Assembly (NCBI RefSeq): GCF_006715085.1
Contig: NZ_VFMM01000001.1
Coordinates: 1,984,001 to 2,048,000 of the forward strand
Origin: Kribbella jejuensis
Lineage (GTDB): Bacteria; Actinomycetota; Actinomycetes; Propionibacteriales; Kribbellaceae
DNA length: 64,000 nucleotides
Direction: 5' to 3'
Position 1 is the first letter of the stretch; each line of letters opens with the position of its first letter. Below are positions 43,412 through 52,411 of the stretch, in pieces. Position numbers and translations under genes: made by a program. The notes under the pieces were generated by a model. The model searched no databases. It was not told the DNA's origin and was given only the letters and a program-made list of their open reading frames with translations.

Positions 43412-44529
43412 GAAACCTGACCGATCGCGTCGACGATCACGGCGCCCGCGCGCTCGAGATCTGTTGCTGACAACCCGGCGTGAGCGGTGAGCCGGAGGCG
43501 GCTCAGGCCGTCGGGGGTCGAGGGTGGGCGGAAACTGCCTACTCGTACGCCGTTTTCGAGGCAGAGGTCGGCGGCTGCGACTGCCTCGTGGGGGCCGGGC
43601 ATGGGGATCGAGACGACCGGGCCCGCGGCGGGCGGGACGCCGGTGGCCTCAGCTAGGCGGTTGGTGGCGGTGTGGATACGCATTGGGCGGTCGGGTTCGG
43701 CTTGGAGGATTTGGAGGGCGGCGAGGGCCGCGGCGCAGGCGGGTGGGTTGAGGCCTGTGTCGTAGATGAACGGGCGGGAGCGGTTGATCAGGTGGTTGCG
43801 CAGGACCTGCGGGCCCAGTACTACCCCGCCTTGGGAGGCCATTGCCTTGGACAACGTCATGGTGACGATGACGTGGTCGAGGCCCGCCAGGCCCAGGGCG
43901 TGGACGGAGCCGTGGCCGTTGCCGGTGACGCCTAGGCCGTGGGCCTCGTCGACGAGGAGTACCGCGTCGTGGGCTGCGGCGGTGGCGGCGAGCGCGGTCA
44001 GTGGGGCCTCGTCGCTGAGGACGGAGAAGACCGATTCGGTCATCACCACCGCGTGCGGTTCATTGCGTTCGGCAAGGAGTTTCTCGACCGTGTCGACGTC
44101 GTTGTGCGGGAAGATCTCGACCCGGGAGCGGGACAGCCGGCAGGCGTCGACGAGTGAGGCGTGGATGTGTTCGTCGGAGATCAGCAGCGTGCCGGGACCA
44201 CCGAGCGCGGTGACCACGCCGAGGTTGGCGAGGTACCCGGACGAGAACACCAGCCCCGACTCCTGCCCGACGTACGCCGCCAGCGCGGATTCGAGCTGTT
44301 CGTGGAGTTCCGTCGTACCGGTGACCAGGCGGGACGCGGTCGATCCCGTGCCCCACACCCGGACCGCTTCGGCGGCGGCCTCGATGACGCGCGGGTCACG
44401 CGCGAGGCCCAGGTAGTCGTTGCCCGCGAGGTCTATCAGGTCTTCGTCGGCGGCGCGTGCACGCAGTCGACGCGTGAGGCCGCGCGACTCCAGCGCGGCG
44501 GCCTTCGGGGCGAGCCAGTCCTCGAGCAT
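43408..44529 (-). CDS. bioF: 8-amino-7-oxononanoate synthase
   Basis: A 373-aa PLP enzyme joining pimeloyl thioester and alanine. It starts at ATG 44529 (MLEDWLAPKAAALE). LAGNDYLGLARDP, GTGSTASRLVTGTTELHEQL, ISDEHIHASL and LVDEAHGLGVTG are the alpha-oxoamine synthase motifs; the PLP lysine is in MTLSKAMASQGG. The start shares bases with the bioA stop, and the stop overlaps bioD. Confidence 0.97.
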   Translation of the reverse strand: MLEDWLAPKAAALESRGLTRRLRARAADEDLIDLAGNDYLGLARDPRVIEAAAEAVRVWGTGSTASRLVTGTTELHEQLESALAAYVGQESGLVFSSGYLANLGVVTALGGPGTLLISDEHIHASLVDACRLSRSRVEIFPHNDVDTVEKLLAERNEPHAVVMTESVFSVLSDEAPLTALAATAAAHDAVLLVDEAHGLGVTGNGHGSVHALGLAGLDHVIVTMTLSKAMASQGGVVLGPQVLRNHLINRSRPFIYDTGLNPPACAAALAALQILQAEPDRPMRIHTATNRLAEATGVPPAAGPVVSIPMPGPHEAVAAADLCLENGVRVGSFRPPSTPDGLSRLRLTAHAGLSATDLERAGAVIVDAIGQVS

Positions 44530-45830
44530 CAGCCGGCCTCCTCGACGGCACCTACGATCGCCTCGGTGATGGTCGTGATGTCGCCGGGGGTGCAGATGTA
44601 CGGCGGCATCGTGTAGACGAGGTCGCGGAACGGGCGGACCCAGACGCCGCGCCGCAGTGCCGCATCCGTCATCGTTGGTAGATCCACCGGCCCGTTCAGC
44701 TGTACGACGCCGACCGCGCCGATCACCCGCACGTCCTTCACCGCAGGCAACTCCAGCGCACCGGACAGCCCGGACGAGAGCCCCGCGGAGATGGACCTGA
44801 CCCGAGCAGCCCAGTCCTGGGACAACAGAAGGTTCAGCGACGCCAGAGCGACCGCACAGGCGAGGGGGTTGCCCATGAAGGTCGGGCCGTGCATCAGTGC
44901 GCCACCCGGACCGTTGGAGACCACCGAAGCGACTTCCGTCGTACACAACATCGCGGCGAGCGTGAGGTAGCCGCCGGTCAGGGCCTTGCCGACGCAGAGG
45001 ATGTCGGGGTCCACGCCCGCATGTTCGGAAGCGAACAATGTGCCGGTGCGGCCGAACCCGGTGGCGATCTCGTCGAAGATCAGGAGGAAGCCGTGGCGGT
45101 CGGCAAGGTCACGCAGTACGCGCAGACAAGCGGGGCTGTACGGGTACATGCCGCCGGCGCCCTGCAGGACAGGCTCGACGATGATCGCCGCGATCTCGTC
45201 CGAGTGCTCGGCAGCGAGCGCAGAAATGGCGTCAGCCCACGACTGCAGTTCAGGGTCGTCCATCGAGCGGTCGAAGTCGGCCGGGGGTTGCGGGCCGAAC
45301 ACCTGCTCCTTCAAAGCGCCCGTGAACAGCGAGTGCATGCCGTTGACCGGGTCGCAGACGCTCATCGGGGCGAAGGTGTCGCCGTGATACCCGCCGCGGA
45401 CCGTCAGCATCCGGGTCCGCCCGACCCGCCCGCGCGCGACCTGGTACTGCAGTGCCAGCTTGATCGCGACCTCGACCGACACCGATCCCGAGTCGCAGAA
45501 GAACACGTGCTGCAGCGGATCAGGGGTGATCTCCACCAGCCGCGAAGCCAGCCGGATCGCCGGTTCGTGGGTCAGCCCACCGAACATCACATGACTGAAC
45601 GAGTCGACCTGAGACTTCACAGCGGCGTCCAGTACCGGATGACGGTAGCCGTGGATCATGCACCACCAGGACGCCATCGCGTCGATCGCCTCGACCGTGC
45701 CACCGGCTCCGTCGTCGAGCTGCAGCCGTACGCCGGACGCGCCGCGGACGAGCCGCACCGGCGACGGCGAGCTGAGCGACGAGTACGGATGCCAGAGCAG
45801 CTCCGCATCACGAGCAAGCAGATCGGACAT
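44529..45830 (-). CDS. bioA: adenosylmethionine-8-amino-7-oxononanoate aminotransferase
   Basis: A 433-aa class III aminotransferase that makes DAPA using SAM as amino donor. Visible motifs: HPYSSLSSPSPVRLVRGASG, MASWWCMIHGYRHP (the WW substrate motif), FFCDSGSVSVEVAIKLALQY, LLIFDEIATGFGRTG, and the PLP lysine in LCVGKALTGGYL. The ATG shares one base with the bsaP stop (TGATG), so translation is coupled. Confidence 0.98.
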   Translation of the reverse strand: MSDLLARDAELLWHPYSSLSSPSPVRLVRGASGVRLQLDDGAGGTVEAIDAMASWWCMIHGYRHPVLDAAVKSQVDSFSHVMFGGLTHEPAIRLASRLVEITPDPLQHVFFCDSGSVSVEVAIKLALQYQVARGRVGRTRMLTVRGGYHGDTFAPMSVCDPVNGMHSLFTGALKEQVFGPQPPADFDRSMDDPELQSWADAISALAAEHSDEIAAIIVEPVLQGAGGMYPYSPACLRVLRDLADRHGFLLIFDEIATGFGRTGTLFASEHAGVDPDILCVGKALTGGYLTLAAMLCTTEVASVVSNGPGGALMHGPTFMGNPLACAVALASLNLLLSQDWAARVRSISAGLSSGLSGALELPAVKDVRVIGAVGVVQLNGPVDLPTMTDAALRRGVWVRPFRDLVYTMPPYICTPGDITTITEAIVGAVEEAG

Positions 45831-46000
45831 CAGGATGAGACCTCACCGTGGACCGAACAGCGAGCCGTCCACCCCATCGGGTGGACCTGGACGACCATCC
45901 GCCGCCGGCATTCCGTGCAGTACCGCGGCGGCTCCAGCGCGAGCGCCCGCACGCACGCCTCGTGCCGCCCCTCCTCACCACATCGCCCGCAGTACGTCAT
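45830..46000 (-). CDS. bsaP: biotin synthase auxiliary protein BsaP
   Basis: A 56-aa Cys-rich protein starting at ATG 46000 inside the bioB stop. Cysteines at 4, 7, 16, 28, 31 and 48 ([21 protein letters not shown]) form an iron-sulphur or zinc site. Small proteins of this kind directly after bioB (Rv1590 type in mycobacteria) have been described as BsaP, which supports BioB turnover by binding a cluster. It is shorter than the mycobacterial form. The identification rests on size, cysteine pattern and operon position. Confidence 0.85.
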   Translation of the reverse strand: MTYCGRCGEEGRHEACVRALALEPPRYCTECRRRMVVQVHPMGWTARCSVHGEVSS

Positions 46001-46989
46001 AGCGTCTTCTGGAGCTCCTTCACCGGCATCTTGAGTTCGGCGAGCAGGTCGAGGTCGGCGGTGGCCGGGCGGCCGAGCGTGGTGAGGTAGTTGCCCACGA
46101 TGACCGCGTTGATACCGCCGAGCAGACCCTCGCGGGTGCCGAGGTCGCCGAGGGTCAGTTCGCGGCCGCCGGCGTACCGCAGGACCGTCCGCGGCATCGC
46201 CAGCCGGAACGCTGCGATCGTGCGCAGCGCGTCCTTGCCGTCCATCACCTCGAGGTCGCCGAACGGCGTGCCCGGGCGCGGGTTGAGGAAGTTCAGCGGG
46301 ACCTCGTGCGGGTCGAGCTCGGCGAGCTGCGCGGCCAGCTCGGCGCGCTGCTCGAGCGTCTCGCCCATCCCGACCAGGCCGCCGCAGCACAGCTCCATGC
46401 CGGAGTCCCGCACCATCAGGCAGGTCTCCCACCGCTCCTCGAAGGAGTGGGTGGTCACGACGTCACCGAAGTACGACCGGGCGGACTCGAGGTTGTGGTT
46501 GTACCGATGCACGCCCCACGACTTCAACTCGTCCACCTGCGCCTGCGTGAGCATGCCCAGCGAGCAGGCGATGTTGATGTCGACCTCGGCGTTGATCGCG
46601 TCGATCCCGGCCTTCACCTGGGACATCAGCCGCTCGTCCGGCCCACGGACCGCGGCCACGATGCAGAACTCGGTGGCGCCGGTCTTCGCGGTCTCCTTGG
46701 CCGCCTCGACCAACTCCGGGATGTTCAGCCAGACCGCGCGGACCGGGGAGGTGAACTGGCCGGACTGCGAGCAGAAGTGACAGTCCTCCGGGCAGCCGCC
46801 GGTCTTCAGGGAGATGATCCCCTCGACCTCGACCTCCTCGCCGCACCACTTGACCCGGACGTCGTGCGCCAGCGCGAGCAATTCCGGAAGCTGCTCGTCG
46901 GGCAGCCGGAGAACCTCGACCAATTGCTCCTGGCTCAGCCCGATGCCCTGCTCCAGAACCTGCGCACGTGCCACGTCCAGGATGTCCAT
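45997..46989 (-). CDS. bioB: biotin synthase
   Basis: A 330-aa radical SAM enzyme inserting sulphur into dethiobiotin. The cluster motif is [14 protein letters not shown] (Cys66, 70, 73). [34 protein letters not shown] and [11 protein letters not shown] are family motifs, and [12 protein letters not shown] is in the SAM site. It starts at ATG 46989 and is the first gene of the biotin operon. A TACGCT box on the minus strand (47032-47027) is a possible -10. A BioQ-like site is not evident. Confidence 0.98.
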   Translation of the reverse strand: MDILDVARAQVLEQGIGLSQEQLVEVLRLPDEQLPELLALAHDVRVKWCGEEVEVEGIISLKTGGCPEDCHFCSQSGQFTSPVRAVWLNIPELVEAAKETAKTGATEFCIVAAVRGPDERLMSQVKAGIDAINAEVDINIACSLGMLTQAQVDELKSWGVHRYNHNLESARSYFGDVVTTHSFEERWETCLMVRDSGMELCCGGLVGMGETLEQRAELAAQLAELDPHEVPLNFLNPRPGTPFGDLEVMDGKDALRTIAAFRLAMPRTVLRYAGGRELTLGDLGTREGLLGGINAVIVGNYLTTLGRPATADLDLLAELKMPVKELQKTL

Positions 46990-47124
46990 GCTTCTCCTGC
47001 CTCATCAGAACGGTCGGGCTCAGCGTAGGTGAGACAGGTACGCCGGTTCTGCGGCGGGCGTCACGTGGAACACATCCGGGCCGAGTGCTTCACCGCCACT
47101 CTCCGCACTCCCCCGGAAAAGTTT

Positions 47125-47152
47125 TTGGATTTTCTGCGGAACCTCGTAACCC
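47125..47152 (+). promoter_or_regulatory. possible promoter of the structured RNA
   Basis: TTGGAT (47125-47130), 16 bases, TAACCC (47147-47152). It lies in a locally AT-rich stretch and would start transcription near 47159. Confidence 0.35.
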
Positions 47153-47158
47153 CCCGTA

Positions 47159-47480
47159 GAGGGGCTCGTTGATGTGTGCAGAGGCGGTTACCGCAAGGAA
47201 GACCGCCACCCGATTACCAAGAGCGACTGAAGCTGATCATTACGATCAGCACGCAGAGTGGTCACAAGGCCTGAAGCTCGCGGAAATCGGAGGTAAGGTA
47301 GTGACCAAGAGCTCGGGTCGCCAGCTGTGGTTGGTGACCCGATCCCAAAACGCCGGGCGCCTCACCCCGGCTTGAGTGGGTCCCTCGGGAAACGATTTGG
47401 GCGGAAACGTTCCCGAGGGACCTGCTCCCTTTTCTGGGCAATTCACCGAAAGCCTCAGCAACCTACTGCTGAGGCTTTTT
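47159..47480 (+). ncRNA. candidate free-standing structured RNA, about 320 nt
   Basis: This intergenic stretch on the plus strand holds a row of hairpins. They are GGCGGT/ACCGCC (47183-47207), GCTGATC-ATTAC-GATCAGC (47232-47250), TGGTCAC/GTGACCA (47259-47307), GGGTCGCCA/TGGTGACCC with one G-U pair (47315-47340), a 13-bp stem from 47379 to 47422, and a textbook intrinsic terminator ending at 47480. A 68-codon frame exists in it (47169-47375) but uses rare TTA/AGA codons and low third-position GC. No gene follows on this strand, so it is unlikely to be a riboswitch. Ms1/6S-like RNA is a possibility I cannot test. Confidence 0.65.
47451..47480 (+). terminator. intrinsic terminator of the structured RNA
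   Basis: AGCCTCAGCA, loop ACCTAC, TGCTGAGGCT, then TTTT: a perfect 10-bp stem with a T-run, rare in such high-GC DNA. Confidence 0.92.
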
Positions 47481-47506
47481 CATTTGAGTACGAATTCGCC
47501 GTTCTG

Positions 47507-49207
47507 TTACGACTCCGTCACAGCCCGCTTCGGAAAGATCGGCAGCCGCAACGCCCCCGGCGCATCAACCGGAACGACGGGATGCGCGGGCTTCACCGGC
47601 TGGATCCGCTGGTACGCCGAACCCACCGCGGGCCGCGGATCCACCGCGCCCTTGTTCGGCCAGAACGACAGCGCCCGCTCCGCCTGCGCGGTGATCGTCA
47701 GCGACGGGTTGACGCCGAGGTTCGCCGAGATCGTCGATCCGTCCACGATGTGCAGGCCGTCGTACCCGTAGACGCGGTGGTACGGGTCCACCACCCCGGT
47801 CGCCGCGGAGTCCCCGATCGCGCAACCACCGATGAAGTGCGCGGTCATCGGCACGTTGAACGGCTCGCCGATCGTCCCGCCCGGCGTACCGTTCATCAGT
47901 TGCGCCATCCGCCGGACGACCTGGTTCGCGACCGGGATCCAGGACGGGTTCGGGGCGCCGTGGCCCTGTTTGGACGTCAGCCGCCAGCGGCCGAACCGGT
48001 CCCGCTTGCCGTACGTGGTGATCGAGTTGTCCGCGGTCTGCATCACCAGCGCGATCACGGTCCGCTCGGACCAGTGCTTGAGGTCGTACAGCCGGCGGAT
48101 GTTCTTGCGCTGCACGCCCAGCTCGCGCAACCAGGTCCGCCACCGCGGCCGGGGGCCGTCGCCGTCGGTCAGCACGGTCTGCAGCAGTGACATGACGTTG
48201 CTGCCCTTCCCGTAGCGCACCGGCTCGATGTGGGTGACGTCGTCGGGGTGGAACGACGACGTGATCGCCACGCCGCGGCTGTAGTCGACGTCGCGGTCCC
48301 GTGAGATCGCCCCGAGCAACGACTCCGAGTTCGTCCTGGTCAGGACACCGAGCCGGTCCGACAACCGCGGCAGCTTGCCCTCGTCGCGCAGCCGGTGCAG
48401 GAGTTTCGCCGTACCGAGCGCGGACGCCGCGAACACGACCTGCTCGGCCGTGAAGCGCCGGGTCACTTTCCGGTGCGTCGTCCGCCGGGTGTCGATCGCG
48501 TACCCACCGTCTGGCAGCGGCTCGACCGAGGTGACCGTGGTCAGCGAGTAGACCTCGGCGCCGGCCTTCTCTGCCAGGTAGAGGTAGTTCTTCGTGAGCG
48601 TGTTCTTCGCGTTGTGCCGGCAGCCGGTCATGCACTCGCCGCAGTCCATGCACCCGCGGCGCCGCGGCCCGGCGCCACCGAAGTACGGGTCCTCGACCTC
48701 GACACCGGGCTCGCCGAAGAACACGCCGACCGGCGTCGGGTGGAAGGTCTCCCCCACGCCCATGTCGTCCGCGACCTGCTTCATCACCTTGTCGGCCGGC
48801 GTGAAGCCCGGGTACGTCGTGACGCCGAGCATCCGCTTCGCCTGGTCGTAGTACGGCGCGAGTTCGGCCTTCCAGTCGGTGATGTGCGCCCACTGCCGAT
48901 CGGTGTAGAAGGCGGGCAGCGGTTCGTACAAGGTGTTCGCGTACACCAGGCTGCCGCCGCCGACCCCCGCACCGGACAGGATGATCACGTCGCGCAGCGC
49001 GCTGATCCGCTGGATCCCGTACATCCCCAGCCGCGGCGCGAACAGGAACCGCTTGGTGTCCCACGAGTTCTTCGCGTACGACGCCTCGTCGAACCGCGCA
49101 CCGGCCTCGAGGACGGCGACCCGGTACCCCTTCTCGGTCAACCGCAACGCCGACACCGATCCGCCGAACCCCGACCCGATGACGACGACGTCGTAATCGA
49201 AGGTCAT
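47507..49207 (-). CDS. GMC-type FAD oxidoreductase (ChoD-like)
   Basis: A 566-aa flavoenzyme starting at ATG 49207. FDYDVVVIGSGFGGSVSALR is the FAD-binding GxGxxG, followed by VLEAGARF. GGSLVYANTLYE is the GMC motif, and GLHIVDGSTISANLGVNPSL with IGGCAIG is the C-terminal flavin and substrate block. An internal Cys-rich insert, GCMDCGECMTGCRHNAKNT, recalls a ferredoxin-like site and is typical of the ChoD group (Rv3409c). It shares a four-base overlap with the upstream dehydrogenase gene. Sterol or alcohol oxidation is possible; the substrate is unknown. Confidence 0.92.
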   Translation of the reverse strand: MTFDYDVVVIGSGFGGSVSALRLTEKGYRVAVLEAGARFDEASYAKNSWDTKRFLFAPRLGMYGIQRISALRDVIILSGAGVGGGSLVYANTLYEPLPAFYTDRQWAHITDWKAELAPYYDQAKRMLGVTTYPGFTPADKVMKQVADDMGVGETFHPTPVGVFFGEPGVEVEDPYFGGAGPRRRGCMDCGECMTGCRHNAKNTLTKNYLYLAEKAGAEVYSLTTVTSVEPLPDGGYAIDTRRTTHRKVTRRFTAEQVVFAASALGTAKLLHRLRDEGKLPRLSDRLGVLTRTNSESLLGAISRDRDVDYSRGVAITSSFHPDDVTHIEPVRYGKGSNVMSLLQTVLTDGDGPRPRWRTWLRELGVQRKNIRRLYDLKHWSERTVIALVMQTADNSITTYGKRDRFGRWRLTSKQGHGAPNPSWIPVANQVVRRMAQLMNGTPGGTIGEPFNVPMTAHFIGGCAIGDSAATGVVDPYHRVYGYDGLHIVDGSTISANLGVNPSLTITAQAERALSFWPNKGAVDPRPAVGSAYQRIQPVKPAHPVVPVDAPGALRLPIFPKRAVTES

Positions 49208-50796
49208 GGACGGCCGATCTTCTTCAGCACCCGGAGCGCACCGGTCATCAGCTCGGCGAACCTCTCCTCGGACAGCCCGTGCGAGGCCGCGATCGGGATC
49301 AGTCGCTGGGTCGCGATCGCCTGCGGTTCGACGTACCGGCGGATACCCTCGACGCCCTGCCGCCGGCCGAGACCGGACGAGCGCATGCCGCCCATCGGGG
49401 TGTCGATCGACCCGAAGGTCGCGCCGTACCCCTCGTTGACGTTGACGGTACCGGCCATCAGCTGCGCGGCGACCGCGCGGCCGCGACGGCCGTCCCGGGT
49501 CCAGACGCTCGCGTTCAGGCCGTACTCGCCCTCGTTCGCGCGCTGGATCGCCTCGGACTCGTCGGAGAACCGGTAGATCGAGACGACCGGCCCGAACGTC
49601 TCGTTGTCGAAGCACTCCATCGCCGGAGTGACACCGGACAGCACGGTCGGCTCGTAGAACAGCGGCCCGATGTCCGGCCGCGGCTTGCCACCGGCCAGCA
49701 CCGTCGCGCCCTTGGCCCGGGCATCTTCGACGTGCCGCGTCACCGTCTCGAGCTGCGCCTTCGAGATCAGCGAGCCCATGTCGACGTCCCAGCCGGTGCC
49801 CGCGCTCAGCCTCAGCTTCTTCACCCGGTCCACGAACGCCGTGACGAACGCGTCGTACACCTGGTCGGCGACGTACAGCCGTTCCATCGAGACGCACAAC
49901 TGACCCGCGTTCGCGAAGCAGGCGCGGACAGCGCCTTCGGCGGCGCGGTTGATGTCGGCGTCCCGCAGTACGAGCATCGGGTTCTTGCCGCCGAGCTCGA
50001 GGCTGCAGCCGATCAGCCGCTCACCGGCCTGCTTCGCGACCAGCCGGCCCGTCTTCGTCGAACCGGTGAAGCAGATGTAGTCGGCGTTCTGGATCAGTGC
50101 GCCGCCGACGGTCGGGCCGTCGCCGTTCACCGCGAGCCAGGCCTCGCGCGGCAGGCCGGCCTCGTACAGCAGCTCGATACCGCGCAGCGCGGTCAGCGGG
50201 GTCTGGCTGTCGGGTTTGTGGACGACCGTGTTGCCGGCCAGGATCGCGGGCAGGCCGTCCGAGATCGCCATCGTCAACGGGTAGTTCCACGGCGAGATGA
50301 TGCCGACGACGCCCTTCGGGACGAAGCGCTCCTCGGCACGCGTCAGTACCGGGAAGATTCCCAGCTTGCGGCGTGGCTCGAGCAGCTCGAACGCCTTGCG
50401 TCCGTAGTACCGCGCGGTCAGCGCGACGTGCGCGAGCTCCTCGAACGCCTGCTTCCGCGCCTTGCCCGACTCGCGGATGATCAGGTCGACCAGCTCGTGC
50501 CGGTGGTCGAGGACCAGGTCGTGGTAGCGCAGCAGGATCGCGGCGCGCTCCTCGAGCGGCACCCGGCGCCAGGACTGCTGGGTTTTCCGGGCGACCCGGA
50601 CCGCCGCGACCACGTCGTCCGCGCTCGAGATCGGCAGGTCCGCGATCGGCTGCCCGGTGGCCGGCGCGTACGACGTCCGGGTGCCGGCCGTGGCGCGCAG
50701 CAGCCCCGACAACCGGCGGATGACCGACTGATCGGTCGCGTACGACGCGGTCGGGTCGAGCTCGGGATCCGCGGGAATCGACGTCTGCTCGCTCAT
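49204..50796 (-). CDS. gabD2: succinic semialdehyde dehydrogenase
   Basis: A 530-aa aldehyde dehydrogenase of the GabD2 type. Motifs: GIISPWNYPLTMAISDGLPA, FTGSTKTGRLVAKQA, LELGGKNPMLVL (general-base Glu) and FANAGQLCVSMER (catalytic Cys). The C-terminal extension ENxxA-like EGYGATFGSIDTPMGGMRSSG contacts the partner subunit. It oxidises succinic semialdehyde to succinate with NADP. It is translationally coupled to the following oxidoreductase (ATGA), so the two may act in one catabolic route. Confidence 0.93.
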   Translation of the reverse strand: MSEQTSIPADPELDPTASYATDQSVIRRLSGLLRATAGTRTSYAPATGQPIADLPISSADDVVAAVRVARKTQQSWRRVPLEERAAILLRYHDLVLDHRHELVDLIIRESGKARKQAFEELAHVALTARYYGRKAFELLEPRRKLGIFPVLTRAEERFVPKGVVGIISPWNYPLTMAISDGLPAILAGNTVVHKPDSQTPLTALRGIELLYEAGLPREAWLAVNGDGPTVGGALIQNADYICFTGSTKTGRLVAKQAGERLIGCSLELGGKNPMLVLRDADINRAAEGAVRACFANAGQLCVSMERLYVADQVYDAFVTAFVDRVKKLRLSAGTGWDVDMGSLISKAQLETVTRHVEDARAKGATVLAGGKPRPDIGPLFYEPTVLSGVTPAMECFDNETFGPVVSIYRFSDESEAIQRANEGEYGLNASVWTRDGRRGRAVAAQLMAGTVNVNEGYGATFGSIDTPMGGMRSSGLGRRQGVEGIRRYVEPQAIATQRLIPIAASHGLSEERFAELMTGALRVLKKIGRP

Positions 50797-50889
50797 ACAT
50801 TGAAGGCTACCTGCCGGTAATAGCGGCTGTCAGTATCAGAGAATGGTTAAGCTGATCCGCTGACAGAGGTGAAGGGGTGGAACGTACAG

Positions 50890-52338
50890 ATGGTGGACAG
50901 CGGGGGGCTCTGGACGCCTCCTGAGGACGAGCTCGGCGAGGCGCTGCAGACCGCCCAGGTGCTGATCGAAGAGGGCCGTGCCGACGAGGCCGGGCCGTAC
51001 CAGCAGCGGGTCATCGAGCTCGCCAGGGAGCGCGCCGAGGCGCGCCCGAACCACTACGAGGCCAAGCACCTGATGGCCGCGACGCAGTACGAGCTGGCCG
51101 GTTCGCTGAACGCCTCCGGCCGGCACGAGGAGGCGCTGGCCGCGCTGCACGAGGCCCAGCTCGGGTACACCGAACTGCAGGATGCCGGCGTTCTCGACGC
51201 CACCTGTTTCCTCGCCGACGTCCGCGCGCGCCGCGCGATGACCCAGGCGCACCGCGGCCACGGCGCAACCGCCGTACTCGAGATGGACGGCGCCGTGATC
51301 GCGTACGGCCAACTCGTCGGCGGTGCGGACGGGCTGAAACACCAACCGGACTTCGCGCGGGTGCTGGCGATGAACGCGTTGATCCTGCGACGGTACGGTG
51401 ACCCGGCCCTCGCGGTCGCGTCCGCGGACGCCGCGACGCAGCTGTTCCTGCAGCTCGCGGACCAGATCAACGAGAGCCCGCAATCGCTGTCGTACGCCCG
51501 CTACCTGTGTACGGCGACCGCGGTGTCCGCCGACGTCCACGCCGCCGAAGGCAGGATGGACCTCGCGCTCGAAGCGGACGAGATCGGCCTGACCACGGCC
51601 GACACGCTCGCCGACTCGGACTCGGCCACCGACATGCGCACGCTGGTCGCCGCGCTGGTCCGCAAGGGCAAGCACCTGGGCAGCATCGGCCGCCTCGAGG
51701 GCGAGGCGTGCCTGCGGACCGCGTACGACACGGACGTCGAGACGGCGACCCGCGTGGTCGAGGAGCTCGACCGGGGCCTGCCGCTGACGCTGGTCGCGGC
51801 GCTGGAGAACGCCGAGATCAAGCTCGGGCCGTTCGAGCAGTACCACCGGCTGGTCGCGCTGAGCGAACCCGCGCCGGGGATGACGCTGGCGACCGTGTCC
51901 GGCCGGACCGACCCGGAGTCGGCGGCGGTCCGCGCGACTGAGCTGGCCGAACTGGTGCGGCCGTTGCTGCCGCTGGACGGCGAGACCGCGCTGACGCTCG
52001 GGCTGGAGGCGCACTACCTGTTCGCGATCTCCTCCGAACGCGAGTCGCACAAGATGCGGTTCCAGACCGCGACGTACGTACCTATCTGGGCGCAGCTGCT
52101 GCTCGACATCTCCGAGGCGTACTTCCAGGCCGGCCGGATGGAGATCGCCCTCGACCTCGGCGGCTGGTGCGCCGAGGTCGCGACCGCGCTGATCCCGTAC
52201 GCCGACGGCAACGAGAAGATGAAGGACCTGGCCGGCGCCTGCTACCGGCACCACGGCAACCTGCTCGCCGCGACCGGCGATCTGGCCGCGTCGTACCACG
52301 CCCACGAGGCCGCGGAGCAACTCCAGCTCGGGCGTTGA
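50890..52338 (+). CDS. TPR-like repeat protein
   Basis: A 482-aa protein; ATG 50890 (MVDSGGLWTPPEDELGEALQ) is preferred, and GTG 50869 would add seven residues. Alternating helices with TPR-type spacing are visible: ALQTAQVLIEEGRADEAGPY, LAGSLNASGRHEEALAALHE, GNLLAATGDLAASYHAHEAA. There is no signal or membrane span. A TAAGCT box at 50848-50853 may be its -10. It is divergent from gabD2. Partners are unknown. Confidence 0.8.
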   Translation: MVDSGGLWTPPEDELGEALQTAQVLIEEGRADEAGPYQQRVIELARERAEARPNHYEAKHLMAATQYELAGSLNASGRHEEALAALHEAQLGYTELQDAGVLDATCFLADVRARRAMTQAHRGHGATAVLEMDGAVIAYGQLVGGADGLKHQPDFARVLAMNALILRRYGDPALAVASADAATQLFLQLADQINESPQSLSYARYLCTATAVSADVHAAEGRMDLALEADEIGLTTADTLADSDSATDMRTLVAALVRKGKHLGSIGRLEGEACLRTAYDTDVETATRVVEELDRGLPLTLVAALENAEIKLGPFEQYHRLVALSEPAPGMTLATVSGRTDPESAAVRATELAELVRPLLPLDGETALTLGLEAHYLFAISSERESHKMRFQTATYVPIWAQLLLDISEAYFQAGRMEIALDLGGWCAEVATALIPYADGNEKMKDLAGACYRHHGNLLAATGDLAASYHAHEAAEQLQLGR

Positions 52339-52411
52339 CAGCCGGTAAGGTCGCGGCCGCTTGACGGCTTGTCCGCTCCGGCGGACGCTGGCGCTGGGAG
52401 GGGGTGCGGTC

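Noticed and set aside
47169..47375. 68-codon frame as a small protein gene
   Set aside because: Low third-position GC, rare TTA and AGA codons, no ribosome site, and its bases form paired stems of the structured RNA.
47159..47480. tmRNA, RNase P RNA or a riboswitch
   Set aside because: No tRNA-like ends or tag frame, no RNase P core motif such as GAGGAAAGTCC, and no downstream gene on the same strand.
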